Of a stretch of DNA of 64,000 nt, positions 8,617-18,399 are shown piece after piece. The notes beneath the pieces are model-generated. The model was not told where the DNA came from. It did not search any database and saw only the letters and a list, made by a program, of their open reading frames with translations. Every line of letters starts with the position of its first letter. Within the stretch, counting starts at the first letter, position 1. The position numbers and the translations under genes are program-made. Origin of the DNA: Lactiplantibacillus brownii (GTDB taxonomy: Bacteria; Bacillota; Bacilli; Lactobacillales; Lactobacillaceae); assembly GCF_031085375.1 (NCBI RefSeq), contig NZ_JAVCWF010000001.1, positions 372,001 to 436,000 of the forward strand, written 5' to 3'.

Positions 8617-10049
8617 AAGTAACATCATTTGCGGCTGATCCGCAAATTCAAAAACGGCGTTGGTGGATTTTGATTGCCGTTTGTCTATTTACGTTTATGT
8701 CGACCTTGGATGGCAGTATCGTCAACATTGCCTTGCCCGTGATGAGCAAATCGTTGTCGATTCCCATGAACCAAGCCGAATGGGTCGTTTCAATTTATTT
8801 GATTATTATTTGTGCGCTATTGTTATTATTCGGTAAATTAGGCGATTCACACGGCAAGATTCGGATCTTTAAGATTGGGTCCGTCCTATTCACGATTGGC
8901 TCATTATTGTGCGGATTTAACTCTGGTCTAGGCATGTTACTAGCGGCTCGGAGTATCCAAGCAGTGGGCGCAGCGATGACGATGAGTGCCAATAATGGGA
9001 TTATTACCGAAGTCTTTCCGTTCCAGGAACGTGGTCGCGCGTTAGGGATGATTGGTTCATTCGTGGCCCTCGGTAGTATCGCCGGTCCTGGGATTGGTGG
9101 GCTGATCCTGGCCCATTTGAGCTGGGGGTATATTTTCTGGATGAACGTCCCAGTAGGAATTTTAGCTATTATTTTAGGGCAAGTGATCTTGCCAAAAGAT
9201 ATTACGATGAGTAAGCAGCCGATTGATAAACCAGGCGCCATATTGTTCGCGGTTATGATGGTCAGCTTGTTTGCAGGCGTCTTTATTGGGCAACAAATTG
9301 GCTTCACTAAACCGATTATCTTAGGGGCTTTTGCGATTGCGTTAGTGGCGACCGTCGTCTTTGTACGCGTCGAACTGCATCATGATAATCCTATTTTAGC
9401 GTTACAACTCTTCAAGAATTCACGCTTCTCGATTAGTATTCTCTGTGCCTTTCTGATTTTTGTAGCGAACTTCTTCTTTAATGTGATTTCACCATTTTAT
9501 TTGGAAAATGCCCGCGGATTGGCCGCTAACTACGCTGGCTACGCCTTAATGACCTTCCCAATTGTGCAAGTGATCGTGGCACCAATTGCTGGGGCGATCT
9601 CCGATAAAATTGGCCCAGAATTATTGACGTTCATTGGGTTAGTGTTGATTTCATTAAGTCAGATTGGCTATATGTTTGCGGACCTGACTACCCCGTTATG
9701 GTTCTTCATGTTCTTTATCGGGTTAGTCGGCTTCGGTAACGGGGTCTTCCAAGCGCCGAACAACTCAATCGTGATGAGTTCGGTTGAAGTGAAAGACCTT
9801 GGAGTTGCCGGTGGAATCAATGCCTTAGCACGTGAGCTCGGCATGATCATCGGGATTTCCGTGGCAACGACGGTGCTATACGATGCCATGAGCAAGTCGG
9901 CTGGTTATAAAGTCACGTCATACTTGCCAGCTCATCCTGAAATCTTTATCGACGGGATGCGCGTGGCGTTCATGGTGTCATTGGTCATCTGTTTGGTTGC
10001 AACGGGAATCACTGGCGTTCGGCTATTACGGCGTCGACAACAAGCTTAA
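8613..10049 (+). CDS. MFS multidrug efflux transporter, EmrB/QacA (DHA2) type
   Basis: A 478-residue membrane protein with about 14 hydrophobic segments. N-terminal TLDGSIVNIALPVM and the following LAARSIQAVGAAM are DHA2/QacA hallmarks (motif D1 and motif B with its Arg), and GSFVALGSIAGPGIGGLI is motif C of drug antiporters. It is expected to export cationic or phenolic toxic compounds using the proton gradient. Start at 8613 has AGAGGG upstream and overlaps the stop of the regulator gene. The pair is a classic PadR-regulated resistance operon. Confidence 0.92.
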   Translation: MKVTSFAADPQIQKRRWWILIAVCLFTFMSTLDGSIVNIALPVMSKSLSIPMNQAEWVVSIYLIIICALLLLFGKLGDSHGKIRIFKIGSVLFTIGSLLCGFNSGLGMLLAARSIQAVGAAMTMSANNGIITEVFPFQERGRALGMIGSFVALGSIAGPGIGGLILAHLSWGYIFWMNVPVGILAIILGQVILPKDITMSKQPIDKPGAILFAVMMVSLFAGVFIGQQIGFTKPIILGAFAIALVATVVFVRVELHHDNPILALQLFKNSRFSISILCAFLIFVANFFFNVISPFYLENARGLAANYAGYALMTFPIVQVIVAPIAGAISDKIGPELLTFIGLVLISLSQIGYMFADLTTPLWFFMFFIGLVGFGNGVFQAPNNSIVMSSVEVKDLGVAGGINALARELGMIIGISVATTVLYDAMSKSAGYKVTSYLPAHPEIFIDGMRVAFMVSLVICLVATGITGVRLLRRRQQA

Positions 10050-10072
10050 ACTTAGTTGCCTAATTAGACACA

Positions 10073-10114
10073 AAAGCAGGTCATGGAAAGTCAAAACTTT
10101 CCATGACCTGCTTT
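10073..10114. terminator. Rho-independent terminator between convergent genes
   Basis: AAAGCAGGTCATGGAAAGT pairs perfectly with its complement around a 4-base loop. On the minus strand it runs into TTTT, ending the adhesin transcript; it also suits the efflux operon. The end of this hairpin is repeated at 13818 as part of the tandem duplication. Confidence 0.85.
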
Positions 10115-10164
10115 AGATATCAGACTGTTATCGTAGCCTGTTTAAAGGCAACCTAATCACTCAG

Positions 10165-13100
10165 TTAAAATTCTCGCTTAAATAGCCGCTTCAGACTGGC
10201 GAAGAACCCAACTAAGGCCACTAAGATTAAACCTAACAAAGAAGCATGATTGGATTGCTCATTTGTTTGAGGTAATCCAGATTGCTTCTGTTGAACTGAT
10301 TGAGCCGCAGTTTGATGTGAACCAGTAACATTAGCTGTTTTAGTAAGCTTTACGGATGCTGCCGCACTAGTTGTCGTCTGCTTTGGTAGACGGACAGGTG
10401 TTGCGGTCGTCTTGGATTCAGAAGCAGCTGGCGCAGTTAACTTAGTCATCGTTGCTGACTTAGTTTCGCCAGACCGAGTCATCATCGTTGGTGTCGCTGG
10501 TTGTGCCACTTCACTGGTTGGTGTCGTATTGGTTACGCTAGTTGTTTTAGCTGGCGCCATGCTCATGACACGCTTAGGCGTCGTTGAAGTTGCGGCACTT
10601 GCAGTGCTAGTAGCCGTGCTAGTCGTTGTGCTGGTAGCTGCACTAGTAGCCGTGCTCGTAGCGGTGCTAGTCGTTGCACTTGTCGCCGCACTAGTAGCGG
10701 TACTCGTTGCCATGCTGGTTGTTGCACTAGTAGCGGTACTCGTAGCTGCACTAGTCGTTGCGCTGGTAGCTGCACTAGTCGTTGCGCTGGTAGCTGCACT
10801 AGTTGTGGCACTCGTAGCCGTACTCATCGCACCGCTCGATGCGCCGGATGTGGCAACTGGTGAGTAAGTCACGGTTTCAAATTCGTCTGGTGTTGTTTCA
10901 GCCACCGCAGCTTCTGCTGGAATAGCAGTTGTATTTGGCGTGAAATTGCTAATCATTGGTGGTGTGACCACACCAAAGGCATCCGTATTTGTGGCGACCC
11001 ATGGCCCATAGGTGACATCGCCAGTAACCATGTCACGTACAGCGTTCCGATTAAAGGTAATCGTTTCTACCGTTGGTGTCGCAACAGACTCATCAGCTTT
11101 GTTGACGTAGCTAATTGTACGGGTGACGTCATTTTGAAGGGTCACGCCGGTTGGCAAATCTGCTGTCGTAGGTGTTAAAGTTTCCGTCTTATGTGCTAAT
11201 TCAATTTCGTAAGTCTTAGTTGGTGTTGGATCACCAAACAATGACCCAGTCGTTGGATAATTATCCGCGACTAATTGATAACCTTCCGCTTCATAATTGG
11301 CAATTTGTGTCGCTGGATCATAACTAGTTGTACTCTTATAAGGTTCAGAAAAGCCATTAGCTGTTATGACTCGACCAGTCGTGACATCAAAGTATTGAAT
11401 GGTCCGTGTTAGCGTATTCGTGTTATAAACATAATTAATCTTGCCTGGAGTGGTAGATAACGTCCCACTAGTTGGCACAGTCGTAGGTAATACGGCCGCT
11501 TGTAAAAGCGTATATCCGGCGACTGTTAAAGGCTGACTTTGATAAGCAGCGCCTACATAACCATTAATGGTGGTGCTTGGTGCAATGGCGTTACCGTCCA
11601 TATCAATGTAGTTTACCGTAATCGGAGCAGCTGGCTCTTGAGCAAACGTGAAGGTCAAGGCTTGTGGATCTTGTGTGTACGTCCCAGTTGGTGAACTACT
11701 CTTTTGCGCGTCAAATGAATATCCAGAAATTTTAGTTTGAGGCGTCAGATCATAGGCAGACCCAATCGTGGTCCCTTGGAACAATGCGGTTGGTTGAAGG
11801 GCAGCCCCAGTTTTAGCGTCCACATATTCGACGGCTACTTCGGGATTTGTTAACCAGTAAGCAGGTTGATAAACCATAATATCGTATTCAAAGTCCGTAC
11901 CGTTTGGATAAGTGTGTTCAACGAAGTTGGTATCCAATTGGGCCGCAGTGGTCAAATTGTAGTAACCACTTAAACCATAAGCGAACCAGTTAGCGTTTGG
12001 CACGGTTTGGTAAGGGGTCGGAATTTCAAATTCGCCATTACCCAAGCTTGTCAAGGCAACTTCTGGATGGTGAGTCGTATCATTTGCGGCTTGCGTCGCA
12101 CTACCACTCAAAGTGACGGCATAATGACTCGTCATTGAAGTCCCATCGGGGGCAGTTAATGGTAACGCGGTGAAGATACCGGGTTGGCCGTCGACAAAGA
12201 ATACCGGTTTCGTATCGTAATTGACGCGTTGACCTAATGCAGAAAATAGCACTGGCTTCGTAAAACCACTTAATGATGAGAAGTCGGTTAAGGAGTTATC
12301 TGACAAATTCATGTTTACTAGGTGAGTTGAAGTCTGATCAATGGCAGTTAACCATGGCGCAATTTCTGCTAATTGTGAATTCGTCATCCCATCTGGAATA
12401 CCTTGATAAACACTCATGTTCATCACAGTCGAACCATTTAGTTGAAGCGACACAATTGTCGATGGATCAATTCCTAACAATGGTTGGAGATTCATTGCCG
12501 CCATATCGTCAACATCAATGGTCAAATCGCCAAAACGGTCACCTTCCAATGGTGTTAAATCAAAGGTTGGTGATGTCAAACTAGTATAGAAGTCAATCAA
12601 CGTTGTCTTTGGCAAACATTGTAAGTACTGCATCCCGGCTAATGATGTCGTAATTTGTAGTGGCACGTTCGTCGTCCCGATAGTCAAGGTTGACCCGCTA
12701 TAGTTTCGAATGTCACCTAATGTGATGGGACCATAACTATGCATATCAAATAAGACGTCTGCTTCAACAGCCGGATCAGCAAAGGTAATGACCGTCGAAT
12801 CTGGTAATGCAGCTAAACCGGCTGCTGAATTGCTACTACTCGTTGATGCTTGACTCGCGGTACTAGTTGCTGCACTGGTTGCGGCGCTTGTTGCCGTACT
12901 CGTTGTTACGGTTGTTGTCACGGTGCTAGTCATGGTACTAGTCGCGACGCTGGTTGCTGCACTAGTTGCCATACTCGTTGTCGCACTTGTCGCGGTACTC
13001 GTTGCCGTTGTGCTTGTTGCGGCACTAGAAGCGGCACTTGTTACCGTACTCGTTGTTGCGGCACTGCTGGTTGAACTGGTTGCGGCCGAGGTTGTCGTTG

Positions 13101-13461
13101 TCGTGGCTGAACTGGTCGCAGTCGAAGCAGTTGTCGAAACTGAACTTGTGGCAACCGAAGTTGTTGGTGCTACCGAACCAGCTGAACTAACTGCTGTGCT
13201 AGAACTCGTGGAACCAGCCGATTGAAGGGCAACTGAACCCGTACTTGCTGCCGTACTAGTTGTCACTGAACTTGTTGCTGATTGTGGCGTTATCGTTGCC
13301 GTAGGGGTAGTCGCAGCGGCTACAGGTAAAGTCCATAATACCGCTCCTAAACCAACACTACTCCCAAGTAAAACTAACCGAGTTTCCCAAGTTCGTTTGA
13401 ACTGTTGTCGCTGGTTTTGTTTTGTAATTCTTTGTATTTGTTGTAATTTAGTTAAACGCAT
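10165..13461 (-). CDS. LPQTN-anchored MucBP adhesin (copy 1)
   Basis: A 1098-residue sortase substrate. Signal region 1-50 (RTWETRLVLLGSSVGLGAVL); Ala/Ser/Thr-rich stalk 50-215; an LRR-like region about 230-430 (LDLTPLEGD, LVNMNLSDNSLTDFSSLSG); a beta-rich region to 540; three MucBP-like units at about 550-620 (VEYVDAKTG), 625-695 (VNYIDMDGN) and 705-775 (IQYFDVTTG); a Mub-type unit at about 785-880 (RTISYVNKAD, then TFNRNA and YGPW); a second Ala/Ser/Thr repeat to 975; LPQTN at 1063-1067, a membrane helix and a basic tail. MucBP modules in lactobacilli bind mucus glycans. GGAAAGG lies upstream of the ATG. Its paralogue follows at 13881-17222. Confidence 0.93.
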   Translation of the reverse strand: MRLTKLQQIQRITKQNQRQQFKRTWETRLVLLGSSVGLGAVLWTLPVAAATTPTATITPQSATSSVTTSTAASTGSVALQSAGSTSSSTAVSSAGSVAPTTSVATSSVSTTASTATSSATTTTTSAATSSTSSAATTSTVTSAASSAATSTTATSTATSATTSMATSAATSVATSTMTSTVTTTVTTSTATSAATSAATSTASQASTSSSNSAAGLAALPDSTVITFADPAVEADVLFDMHSYGPITLGDIRNYSGSTLTIGTTNVPLQITTSLAGMQYLQCLPKTTLIDFYTSLTSPTFDLTPLEGDRFGDLTIDVDDMAAMNLQPLLGIDPSTIVSLQLNGSTVMNMSVYQGIPDGMTNSQLAEIAPWLTAIDQTSTHLVNMNLSDNSLTDFSSLSGFTKPVLFSALGQRVNYDTKPVFFVDGQPGIFTALPLTAPDGTSMTSHYAVTLSGSATQAANDTTHHPEVALTSLGNGEFEIPTPYQTVPNANWFAYGLSGYYNLTTAAQLDTNFVEHTYPNGTDFEYDIMVYQPAYWLTNPEVAVEYVDAKTGAALQPTALFQGTTIGSAYDLTPQTKISGYSFDAQKSSSPTGTYTQDPQALTFTFAQEPAAPITVNYIDMDGNAIAPSTTINGYVGAAYQSQPLTVAGYTLLQAAVLPTTVPTSGTLSTTPGKINYVYNTNTLTRTIQYFDVTTGRVITANGFSEPYKSTTSYDPATQIANYEAEGYQLVADNYPTTGSLFGDPTPTKTYEIELAHKTETLTPTTADLPTGVTLQNDVTRTISYVNKADESVATPTVETITFNRNAVRDMVTGDVTYGPWVATNTDAFGVVTPPMISNFTPNTTAIPAEAAVAETTPDEFETVTYSPVATSGASSGAMSTATSATTSAATSATTSAATSATTSAATSTATSATTSMATSTATSAATSATTSTATSTATSAATSTTTSTATSTASAATSTTPKRVMSMAPAKTTSVTNTTPTSEVAQPATPTMMTRSGETKSATMTKLTAPAASESKTTATPVRLPKQTTTSAAASVKLTKTANVTGSHQTAAQSVQQKQSGLPQTNEQSNHASLLGLILVALVGFFASLKRLFKREF

Positions 13462-13880
13462 CGTCTAAGCGACCTTTCCGAAAGACAATGAATTTTTAGC
13501 AATTGTGGTTTTAGGCTTACATGTGATAAGTCCTAACTTGGCTGTATCGACTCATTGCTTTCAAGTCTGGTGTACCATGATTCAGCGGTCACCTCAATTC
13601 TCAAGCTTGTACACGCAATGCTTGAATCGATTTTTTCGCCTTTTTCGTTAGTAAGGTTTATTTTATACTGAGTCTGCAGGCGTTCCATCACTATCTTGTC
13701 TGAAAAATAAGACAGCGGCTGGACTATTTTCAAGTACAACCAACTGGGGCTAATATAAGGAAGCAAAAAAGAGTTGATCACGGTATCGTGATCAACTCTT
13801 ATAGCAGTCAAAGTTTCTATGACCTGCTTTAAATATTAGACTGTTGTCACAGCCTGTTTAAAGGCAACCTAATGACTCAG
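13462..13880. other. Duplicated intergenic leader between the two adhesin genes
   Basis: A 419-base gap holding the upstream region of copy 1 and the 3' flank of copy 2. It matches 17223-17567 for most of its length. A weak 92-codon minus-strand frame (13533-13811) runs across a terminator and is not kept in the sister copy, so no gene is called. Confidence 0.7.
13763..13800 (-). terminator. Rho-independent terminator of adhesin copy 2
   Basis: AAGAGTTGATCACG pairs perfectly with CGTGATCAACTCTT around a GTAT loop; on the minus strand it is followed by TTTTTT. It lies 80 bases after the stop of the 13881-17222 gene. Confidence 0.88.
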
Positions 13881-16800
13881 CTAAAATTCTCGTTTGAATA
13901 GCCGTTTCAGACTAGCGAAGAATCCAACTAAGGCTACTAAGATTAAACCTAACAAAGAAGCGTGATTGGATTGCTCATTTGTTTGAGGTAATCCAGCTTG
14001 TTTCTGTTGAACTGATTTAGCCGCAGTTTGATGCGAACCAGTAACATTAGCGAGCTTTACGGATGCCGCCGCACTAGTTGTCGTCTGCTTTTGTAGACGG
14101 ACTGGTGTTGCCGTCGTCTTGGATTCAGAAACAACTGGCGCAGTTAGCTTAGTCATCGTTGCTGACTTAGTTTCGCCAGACCGATTTATCAGCGTTGGTG
14201 TCGCTGGTTGTGCCACTTCGCTGGTTGGTGTCGTGTTAGTTACGCTAGTTGTTCTAGTTGGCGTCATGCTCATGACACGCTTAGGCGTCGTTGAAGTAGC
14301 CGCACTCCTGGTACTAGTAGCCGTGCTTGTAGCGGCGCTAGTTGTTGCGCTGGTAGCTGCACTAGTTGTTGCGCTGGTAGCTGCACTAGTTGTTGCGCTG
14401 GTAGCTGCACTAGTTGTGGCACTAGTAGCGGTACTCGTGGTCGTGCTAGTCGTCGCACTAGTGGCTGCACTAGTTGTGGCACTGGTAGCTACACTAGTAG
14501 CCGTGCTCATCGCACCGCTTGATGCGCCGGATGTGGCAACTGGTGAATAAGTTACGGTGTCAAATTCGTCCGGTGCTGTTTCAGCCACCGCAGCTTCTGC
14601 TGGAATAGCAGTTGTATTTGGCGTGAAATTGTTAATCATTGGTGGGGTGACTACATCAAAAGCATCCGTATTTGTGGCGACCCATGGCCCATACGTGACA
14701 TCACCAGTAACCATGTCACGTACGGCATTCCGATTAAAGGTAATCGTTTCTACCGTTGGTGCCGCAACAGATTCACCAGCTTTGTTGACGTAACTAATCG
14801 TGCGAGTGACGTCATTTTGAAGGATTACGCCGGTTGGCAAATTTGGTGTCGTAGGTGTTAAGGTTTCTGTCTTATGTGCTAATTCAATTTCATAAGTTTC
14901 AGTTGGCGTTGGATCACCAAACAATGACCCAGTTGTTGGATAATTGTTTGTGACTAATTGATAACCTTCCGCTTCATAATTGGCAATTTGTGTCGCTGGA
15001 TCATAACTAGTTGTGCTCTTATAAGGTTCAGAAAAACTATTAGCCGTTAAGGCGCGACCAGTCGTGACATCAAGATATTGAATGGTCCGCGTTAACGTAT
15101 TTGTGTTATAAACGTAATTGATCTTGCCTGGAGTGGTAGATAACGTCCCGCTAGTTGGCATAGTCGTAGGTAATACAGCCGCCTGTAAAAGCGTGTATCC
15201 GGCGACTGTTAAAGGCTGACTTTGATAAGCAGCGCCCACATAGCCATTAATTGTGGTGCTTGGTGCAATAGTGTTACCGTCCATATCAATGTAGTTTACC
15301 GTAATCGGAGCGGCTGGCTCTTGGGCAAACGCAAAGGTCAAGGCTTGTGGATCTTGCGTGTACGTCCCAGTTGGTGAACTACTCTTTTGCGCGTCAAATG
15401 AATATCCGGCAATTTTGGTTTGAGGCGTCAGATCATAGGCGGACCCAATCGTGGTCCCTTGGAACAATGTTGTTGGTTGAAGGGCAGCACCGGTTTTTGC
15501 GTCCACATACTCGACGGCTATTTCGGGTTTTGTTAACCAGTAAGCAGGTTGATAGACCATGATATCGTATTCAAAATCCGTACCGTTTGGATAAGTGTGT
15601 TCAATGAAGTGGAGATTGATTGGGGTCTTACCATCAAACTCGTAGTAACCGCTCAAACCATAAGCGAACCAGTTAGCATTTGGCACAGTTGGGTAAGGGG
15701 TTGGAATTTCATACTTGCCATTACCCAAATTTGTCAAGTCAACTTCTGGATGGTGGGTCGGATCATTTACCGCTTGAGTCGCACTACCACTTAAAGTAAC
15801 GGCATAGTCACTCGTCAGTGAAGTCCCATCGGGGGCAGTCAATGGTAATCCGGTGAAAGTACCAGGTTGGCCGTCGACAAAGAATACCGGTGTTGCATCA
15901 TAATTGACCCGTTCACCTAATGCAGAAAATATCACTGGCTTTGTAAAACCGCTTAATGGTGAAAAGTCGGTTAAGGAGTCATTTGACAAGTTCATGTTGA
16001 TCAGATGAGGAGAGGTCTTATCGATGGCGGTTAACCATGGCGCAATTTCTGCTAATTGTGAATTCGTCATGCCGTTTGGGATATTTTGATAAACACTCAT
16101 GTCCATCACAGCCGAACCATTTAATTGCAGCGACGTAATTGTTGTTGGATCAATTGCTAATAATGGCTGAAGGTTCATTGCTGCCATATCGTCAACATTA
16201 AGAGTGATTCGGGTATAGCGATCATCTTCCAATGGTGATAAATCAACAGTTGGTGATGTCATATTAAGATTGAGGTCAATCAACGTTGTCTTTGGCAAAC
16301 ATTGTAAGTACTGCATTCCGGCTAATGATGTCGTGACATCTATAGGAACTTCGTACCCTGTTCCAATCAGAAAGGTCGACCCACTATAGTTTCGAATGTC
16401 ACCTAATGTGATAGGGCCAGTAACGTTCAAATGAGATAAGACGTTTGCTTCAATAGCCGGGTCAGCAAAGCTAATGACCGTCGAATCTGGTAGCGCAGCT
16501 AAACCGGCTGCAGAATCGCTACTGTTCGTTGATGCTTGACTTGCTGAACTGGTTGCAGTGCTTGTTGCCGTACTCGTTGTTGCGGTTGATGATGTTGTGC
16601 TCGTTGCAGTGCTTGTTGCCGTACTCGTTGTTGCGGTTGATGATGTTGTGCTCGTTGCGGCACTAGCAACTGTACTTGTCGTTCCAGTTGTAGATGATCC
16701 TGCTGACGCTGCACTGCCATTAGACCCAGTGCTCCCAAAGTTCACATTTCCGGAAGTAACCGTTAATGTTGGAAGAACGAAGGTTATGCCACCACTGCTG

Positions 16801-17222
16801 ACTTGTGAAGTTGTTGCAGTTGAACCCGTTTGACTGGCACTACTGGTTGTTGCGGTTGTCGTGGCTGAACTGGTCGCAGTTGAGGTAGTAGTTGTCGTCG
16901 CTGAACTCGTAGCAACCGAAGTTGTTGGTACTACCGAACCAGCTGAGCTAACTGCTGTGCTAGAACTCGTTGAACTAGCTGATTGAAGGGCAACTGAACC
17001 GGTACTTGCTGCCGCACTAGTTGTCACTGAACTCGTTGCTGATTGTGGCGTTATCGTTGCCGTAGGGATTGTCGCCGCGGCTACAGGCAAAGTCCATAAT
17101 ACCGCTCCCAAACCAACACTACTTCCAAGTAAAACTAACCGAGTTTCCCAAGTTCGTTTGAACTGTTGTCGCTGGTTTTGCTTTGTAATTCTTTGTATCT
17201 GTTGTAATTTAGTTAAACGCAT
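13881..17222 (-). CDS. LPQTN-anchored MucBP adhesin (copy 2)
   Basis: A 1113-residue paralogue of the neighbouring adhesin with the same order: signal region 1-50, Ser/Thr/Ala stalk, LRR-like region, three MucBP-like units, a Mub-type unit, repeat stalk, LPQTN at 1078-1082, membrane helix and KREF end. The MucBP part is almost identical between copies. Differences: an extra non-repetitive insert in the N-terminal stalk (about 140-175, including GGITFVLPTLTVTSGNVNFG), LRR-region substitutions, and a different C-terminal repeat length. Paired copies could give antigenic variation by recombination; that is inference. Confidence 0.93.
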   Translation of the reverse strand: MRLTKLQQIQRITKQNQRQQFKRTWETRLVLLGSSVGLGAVLWTLPVAAATIPTATITPQSATSSVTTSAAASTGSVALQSASSTSSSTAVSSAGSVVPTTSVATSSATTTTTSTATSSATTTATTSSASQTGSTATTSQVSSGGITFVLPTLTVTSGNVNFGSTGSNGSAASAGSSTTGTTSTVASAATSTTSSTATTSTATSTATSTTSSTATTSTATSTATSSASQASTNSSDSAAGLAALPDSTVISFADPAIEANVLSHLNVTGPITLGDIRNYSGSTFLIGTGYEVPIDVTTSLAGMQYLQCLPKTTLIDLNLNMTSPTVDLSPLEDDRYTRITLNVDDMAAMNLQPLLAIDPTTITSLQLNGSAVMDMSVYQNIPNGMTNSQLAEIAPWLTAIDKTSPHLINMNLSNDSLTDFSPLSGFTKPVIFSALGERVNYDATPVFFVDGQPGTFTGLPLTAPDGTSLTSDYAVTLSGSATQAVNDPTHHPEVDLTNLGNGKYEIPTPYPTVPNANWFAYGLSGYYEFDGKTPINLHFIEHTYPNGTDFEYDIMVYQPAYWLTKPEIAVEYVDAKTGAALQPTTLFQGTTIGSAYDLTPQTKIAGYSFDAQKSSSPTGTYTQDPQALTFAFAQEPAAPITVNYIDMDGNTIAPSTTINGYVGAAYQSQPLTVAGYTLLQAAVLPTTMPTSGTLSTTPGKINYVYNTNTLTRTIQYLDVTTGRALTANSFSEPYKSTTSYDPATQIANYEAEGYQLVTNNYPTTGSLFGDPTPTETYEIELAHKTETLTPTTPNLPTGVILQNDVTRTISYVNKAGESVAAPTVETITFNRNAVRDMVTGDVTYGPWVATNTDAFDVVTPPMINNFTPNTTAIPAEAAVAETAPDEFDTVTYSPVATSGASSGAMSTATSVATSATTSAATSATTSTTTSTATSATTSAATSATTSAATSATTSAATSATTSAATSTATSTRSAATSTTPKRVMSMTPTRTTSVTNTTPTSEVAQPATPTLINRSGETKSATMTKLTAPVVSESKTTATPVRLQKQTTTSAAASVKLANVTGSHQTAAKSVQQKQAGLPQTNEQSNHASLLGLILVALVGFFASLKRLFKREF

Positions 17223-17567
17223 CGTCTAAGCGACCTTTCCGAAAGACAATGAGTTTTTAGTAATTGTGGTTTTGGGCTTACATGGGATAAGTCCTAGCTT
17301 GGTTGTGCCGACTCATTGCTTTCGAGTCTGGTATACCATGATCCGATTAGTACCTCAATTTGCAGGCCTGTACATGTGCCGCTTGATTCAATTTTTTTCG
17401 TCTTTATAGTTAGTAAAATTTATTTTTCCTTGGGTTTTCAGGTGTTACATCGCTATCTCGTCCGAAAAAACGAGATAGTGGCTGAACCATTTTTTGCCAC
17501 AAACAACTGGAACTAATATAAGAAAACAAAAAAGCTGACCACGGTATCGTGATCAACTCTTATGTAC
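17223..17567. other. Upstream region of adhesin copy 2
   Basis: A 345-base region matching the leader of copy 1. It holds the hairpin CTATCTCG/CGAGATAG (about 17452-17479), of which 13690-13725 is a decayed counterpart, and a degenerate GTGATCAACTCTT hairpin near 17533-17561 that may end the 17568 gene. No open frame of note. Confidence 0.6.
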
Positions 17568-17834
17568 TTAGCCACGGAAATAACCATAGCTTCCTAAAAT
17601 CACAAGCACGTAACCTGCGGCGATAACGAGCGAAAGTAGCATGCTACTTCCTTGTTGGAAGCCACGGGCCTTGCAAAACCGTAGACATCCACTCGTTAAA
17701 GTTGCTAAGGCAAATCCAATTAGCACAACACTTGCAGTGCGGCCCCATTTGCCTAATAGGGCACAACCGATACTGATAATCGTTAAACCAACGAAAAGTA
17801 ACAATCGTCGTTGACCAGTCAGTTTTTGTTGCAT
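17568..17834 (-). CDS. Small membrane protein of unknown function
   Basis: An 88-residue protein with three hydrophobic segments (about 10-27, 33-50 and 64-85) separated by short basic loops. No family recognised. GGTGGGA lies 8-10 bases before the ATG. It sits just outside the adhesin duplication and has no partner in the second unit. Confidence 0.7.
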   Translation of the reverse strand: MQQKLTGQRRLLLFVGLTIISIGCALLGKWGRTASVVLIGFALATLTSGCLRFCKARGFQQGSSMLLSLVIAAGYVLVILGSYGYFRG

Positions 17835-18005
17835 AAAATCATCCCACCATAATTAGTTGACGCATTAAATATTCTGCTTAGTAAAATTTTACCATTTTGG
17901 AACTAAGCTTGCCAAGGTGTTTTGCGGAACAATTTTGTTTTTAGTAGAAATTTAAGGGATATCACTTAACAAACTGTAGTGGTTCTATTCTAAATAATTG
18001 TGTAA

Positions 18006-18399
18006 TGGCCGTCTCCATGGACCAGCACGTTCACCGTGGAGGCAGACCTGTAGCCAAAGTTCGGTCTACAGGGCGATTTCAAGCCGAAAGTCACGTCTTA
18101 AAAGTCGGCCAGACACTAACCTGGGTAAGCTCGCCCAGCTAAGTGTCTTGACACGGTGAACATACTGGTCCACTCCGACGTCAGATAGTGGCTATTTGTA
18201 AGCTATCTGATGTGATCCAATTAATATTAAGGTTCGTTAATTAGCGCAGGGCGGGCTGGATGATGCTCAGTGGTGAAATTTTCCTTTGCTGGTGAATTTC
18301 CAGCTTAGGAAAAGCCCGGCTTGTGAGCCCGACCTTTGGCTCACAAACGTGGCCACCACGTTCCAGCATCAAGCCAGACCAACCGGAGCGACATATTAT
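18006..18399 (+). ncRNA. Structured intergenic element, copy 1 (long form)
   Basis: This fills most of the 17835-18593 gap, which has no coding frame. Helices readable here: P1 GACCAG/CTGGTC (18020-18025/18165-18170) and GTTCACCGTG/CACGGTGAAC (18029-18038/18152-18161) around a 3x3 internal loop; P2 CCTGTAG/CTACAGG (18047-18053/18066-18072); P3 GCCGA/TCGGC (18083-18087/18105-18109); P4 AGACACT/AGTGTCT with inner CTGGG/CCCAG (18111-18148); and CAGATAG/CTATCTG (18182-18209). P1 closes over P2-P4 like a large cloverleaf. Related copies are at 23088 and 25111, with compensatory changes in P1 and P2. Family not recognised. Only this copy carries the extra module at about 18250-18374. Confidence 0.7.
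18250..18374 (+). ncRNA. Extra multi-hairpin module in element copy 1
   Basis: About 125 bases absent from the other two copies. CTGGATGATGCT (18255-18266) pairs with AGCATCAAGCCAG (18365-18377), allowing a small bulge, and encloses three hairpins: TTTTCCT/AGGAAAA with inner GCTGG/CCAGC (about 18280-18313), TTGTGAGCC/GGCTCACAA (about 18321-18346) and ACGTGG/CCACGT (about 18347-18361). The other copies join directly at TCCAG. Confidence 0.6.

Larger units (their letters stand above)
10101..17567. repeat. Tandem duplication of a 3.7-kb adhesin unit
   Basis: Two head-to-tail units, about 10101-13810 and 13818-17567, are alike across coding and flanking DNA. Both have the same 3' flank (CATGACCTGCTTTA at 10102 and 13822, then AGACTGTT and AAAGGCAACCTAAT), near-identical N- and C-terminal coding ends, the same leader sequence before the start codon, and a related GTGATCAACTCTT hairpin at the far end. 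Identity drops in the Ser/Thr-rich repeats and the LRR-like region. This is a unit duplication with later divergence. Confidence 0.9.

Noticed and set aside
10412..10867. Val/Leu/Ala-rich + strand frames opposite the adhesin Ser/Thr repeats (also at 12923, 14119 and 16558)
   Set aside because: Antisense shadows of Ala/Ser/Thr repeats; no ribosome site and present only where the repeats are.
13533..13811. 92-codon minus-strand frame between the adhesins
   Set aside because: Crosses a strong terminator and is not preserved in the duplicate copy at 17223-17567.
18006..18399. Element copy 1 as an insertion sequence or MITE
   Set aside because: No terminal inverted repeats with target duplication were found, and pair-preserving changes favour RNA structure; a mobile DNA origin cannot be fully excluded.
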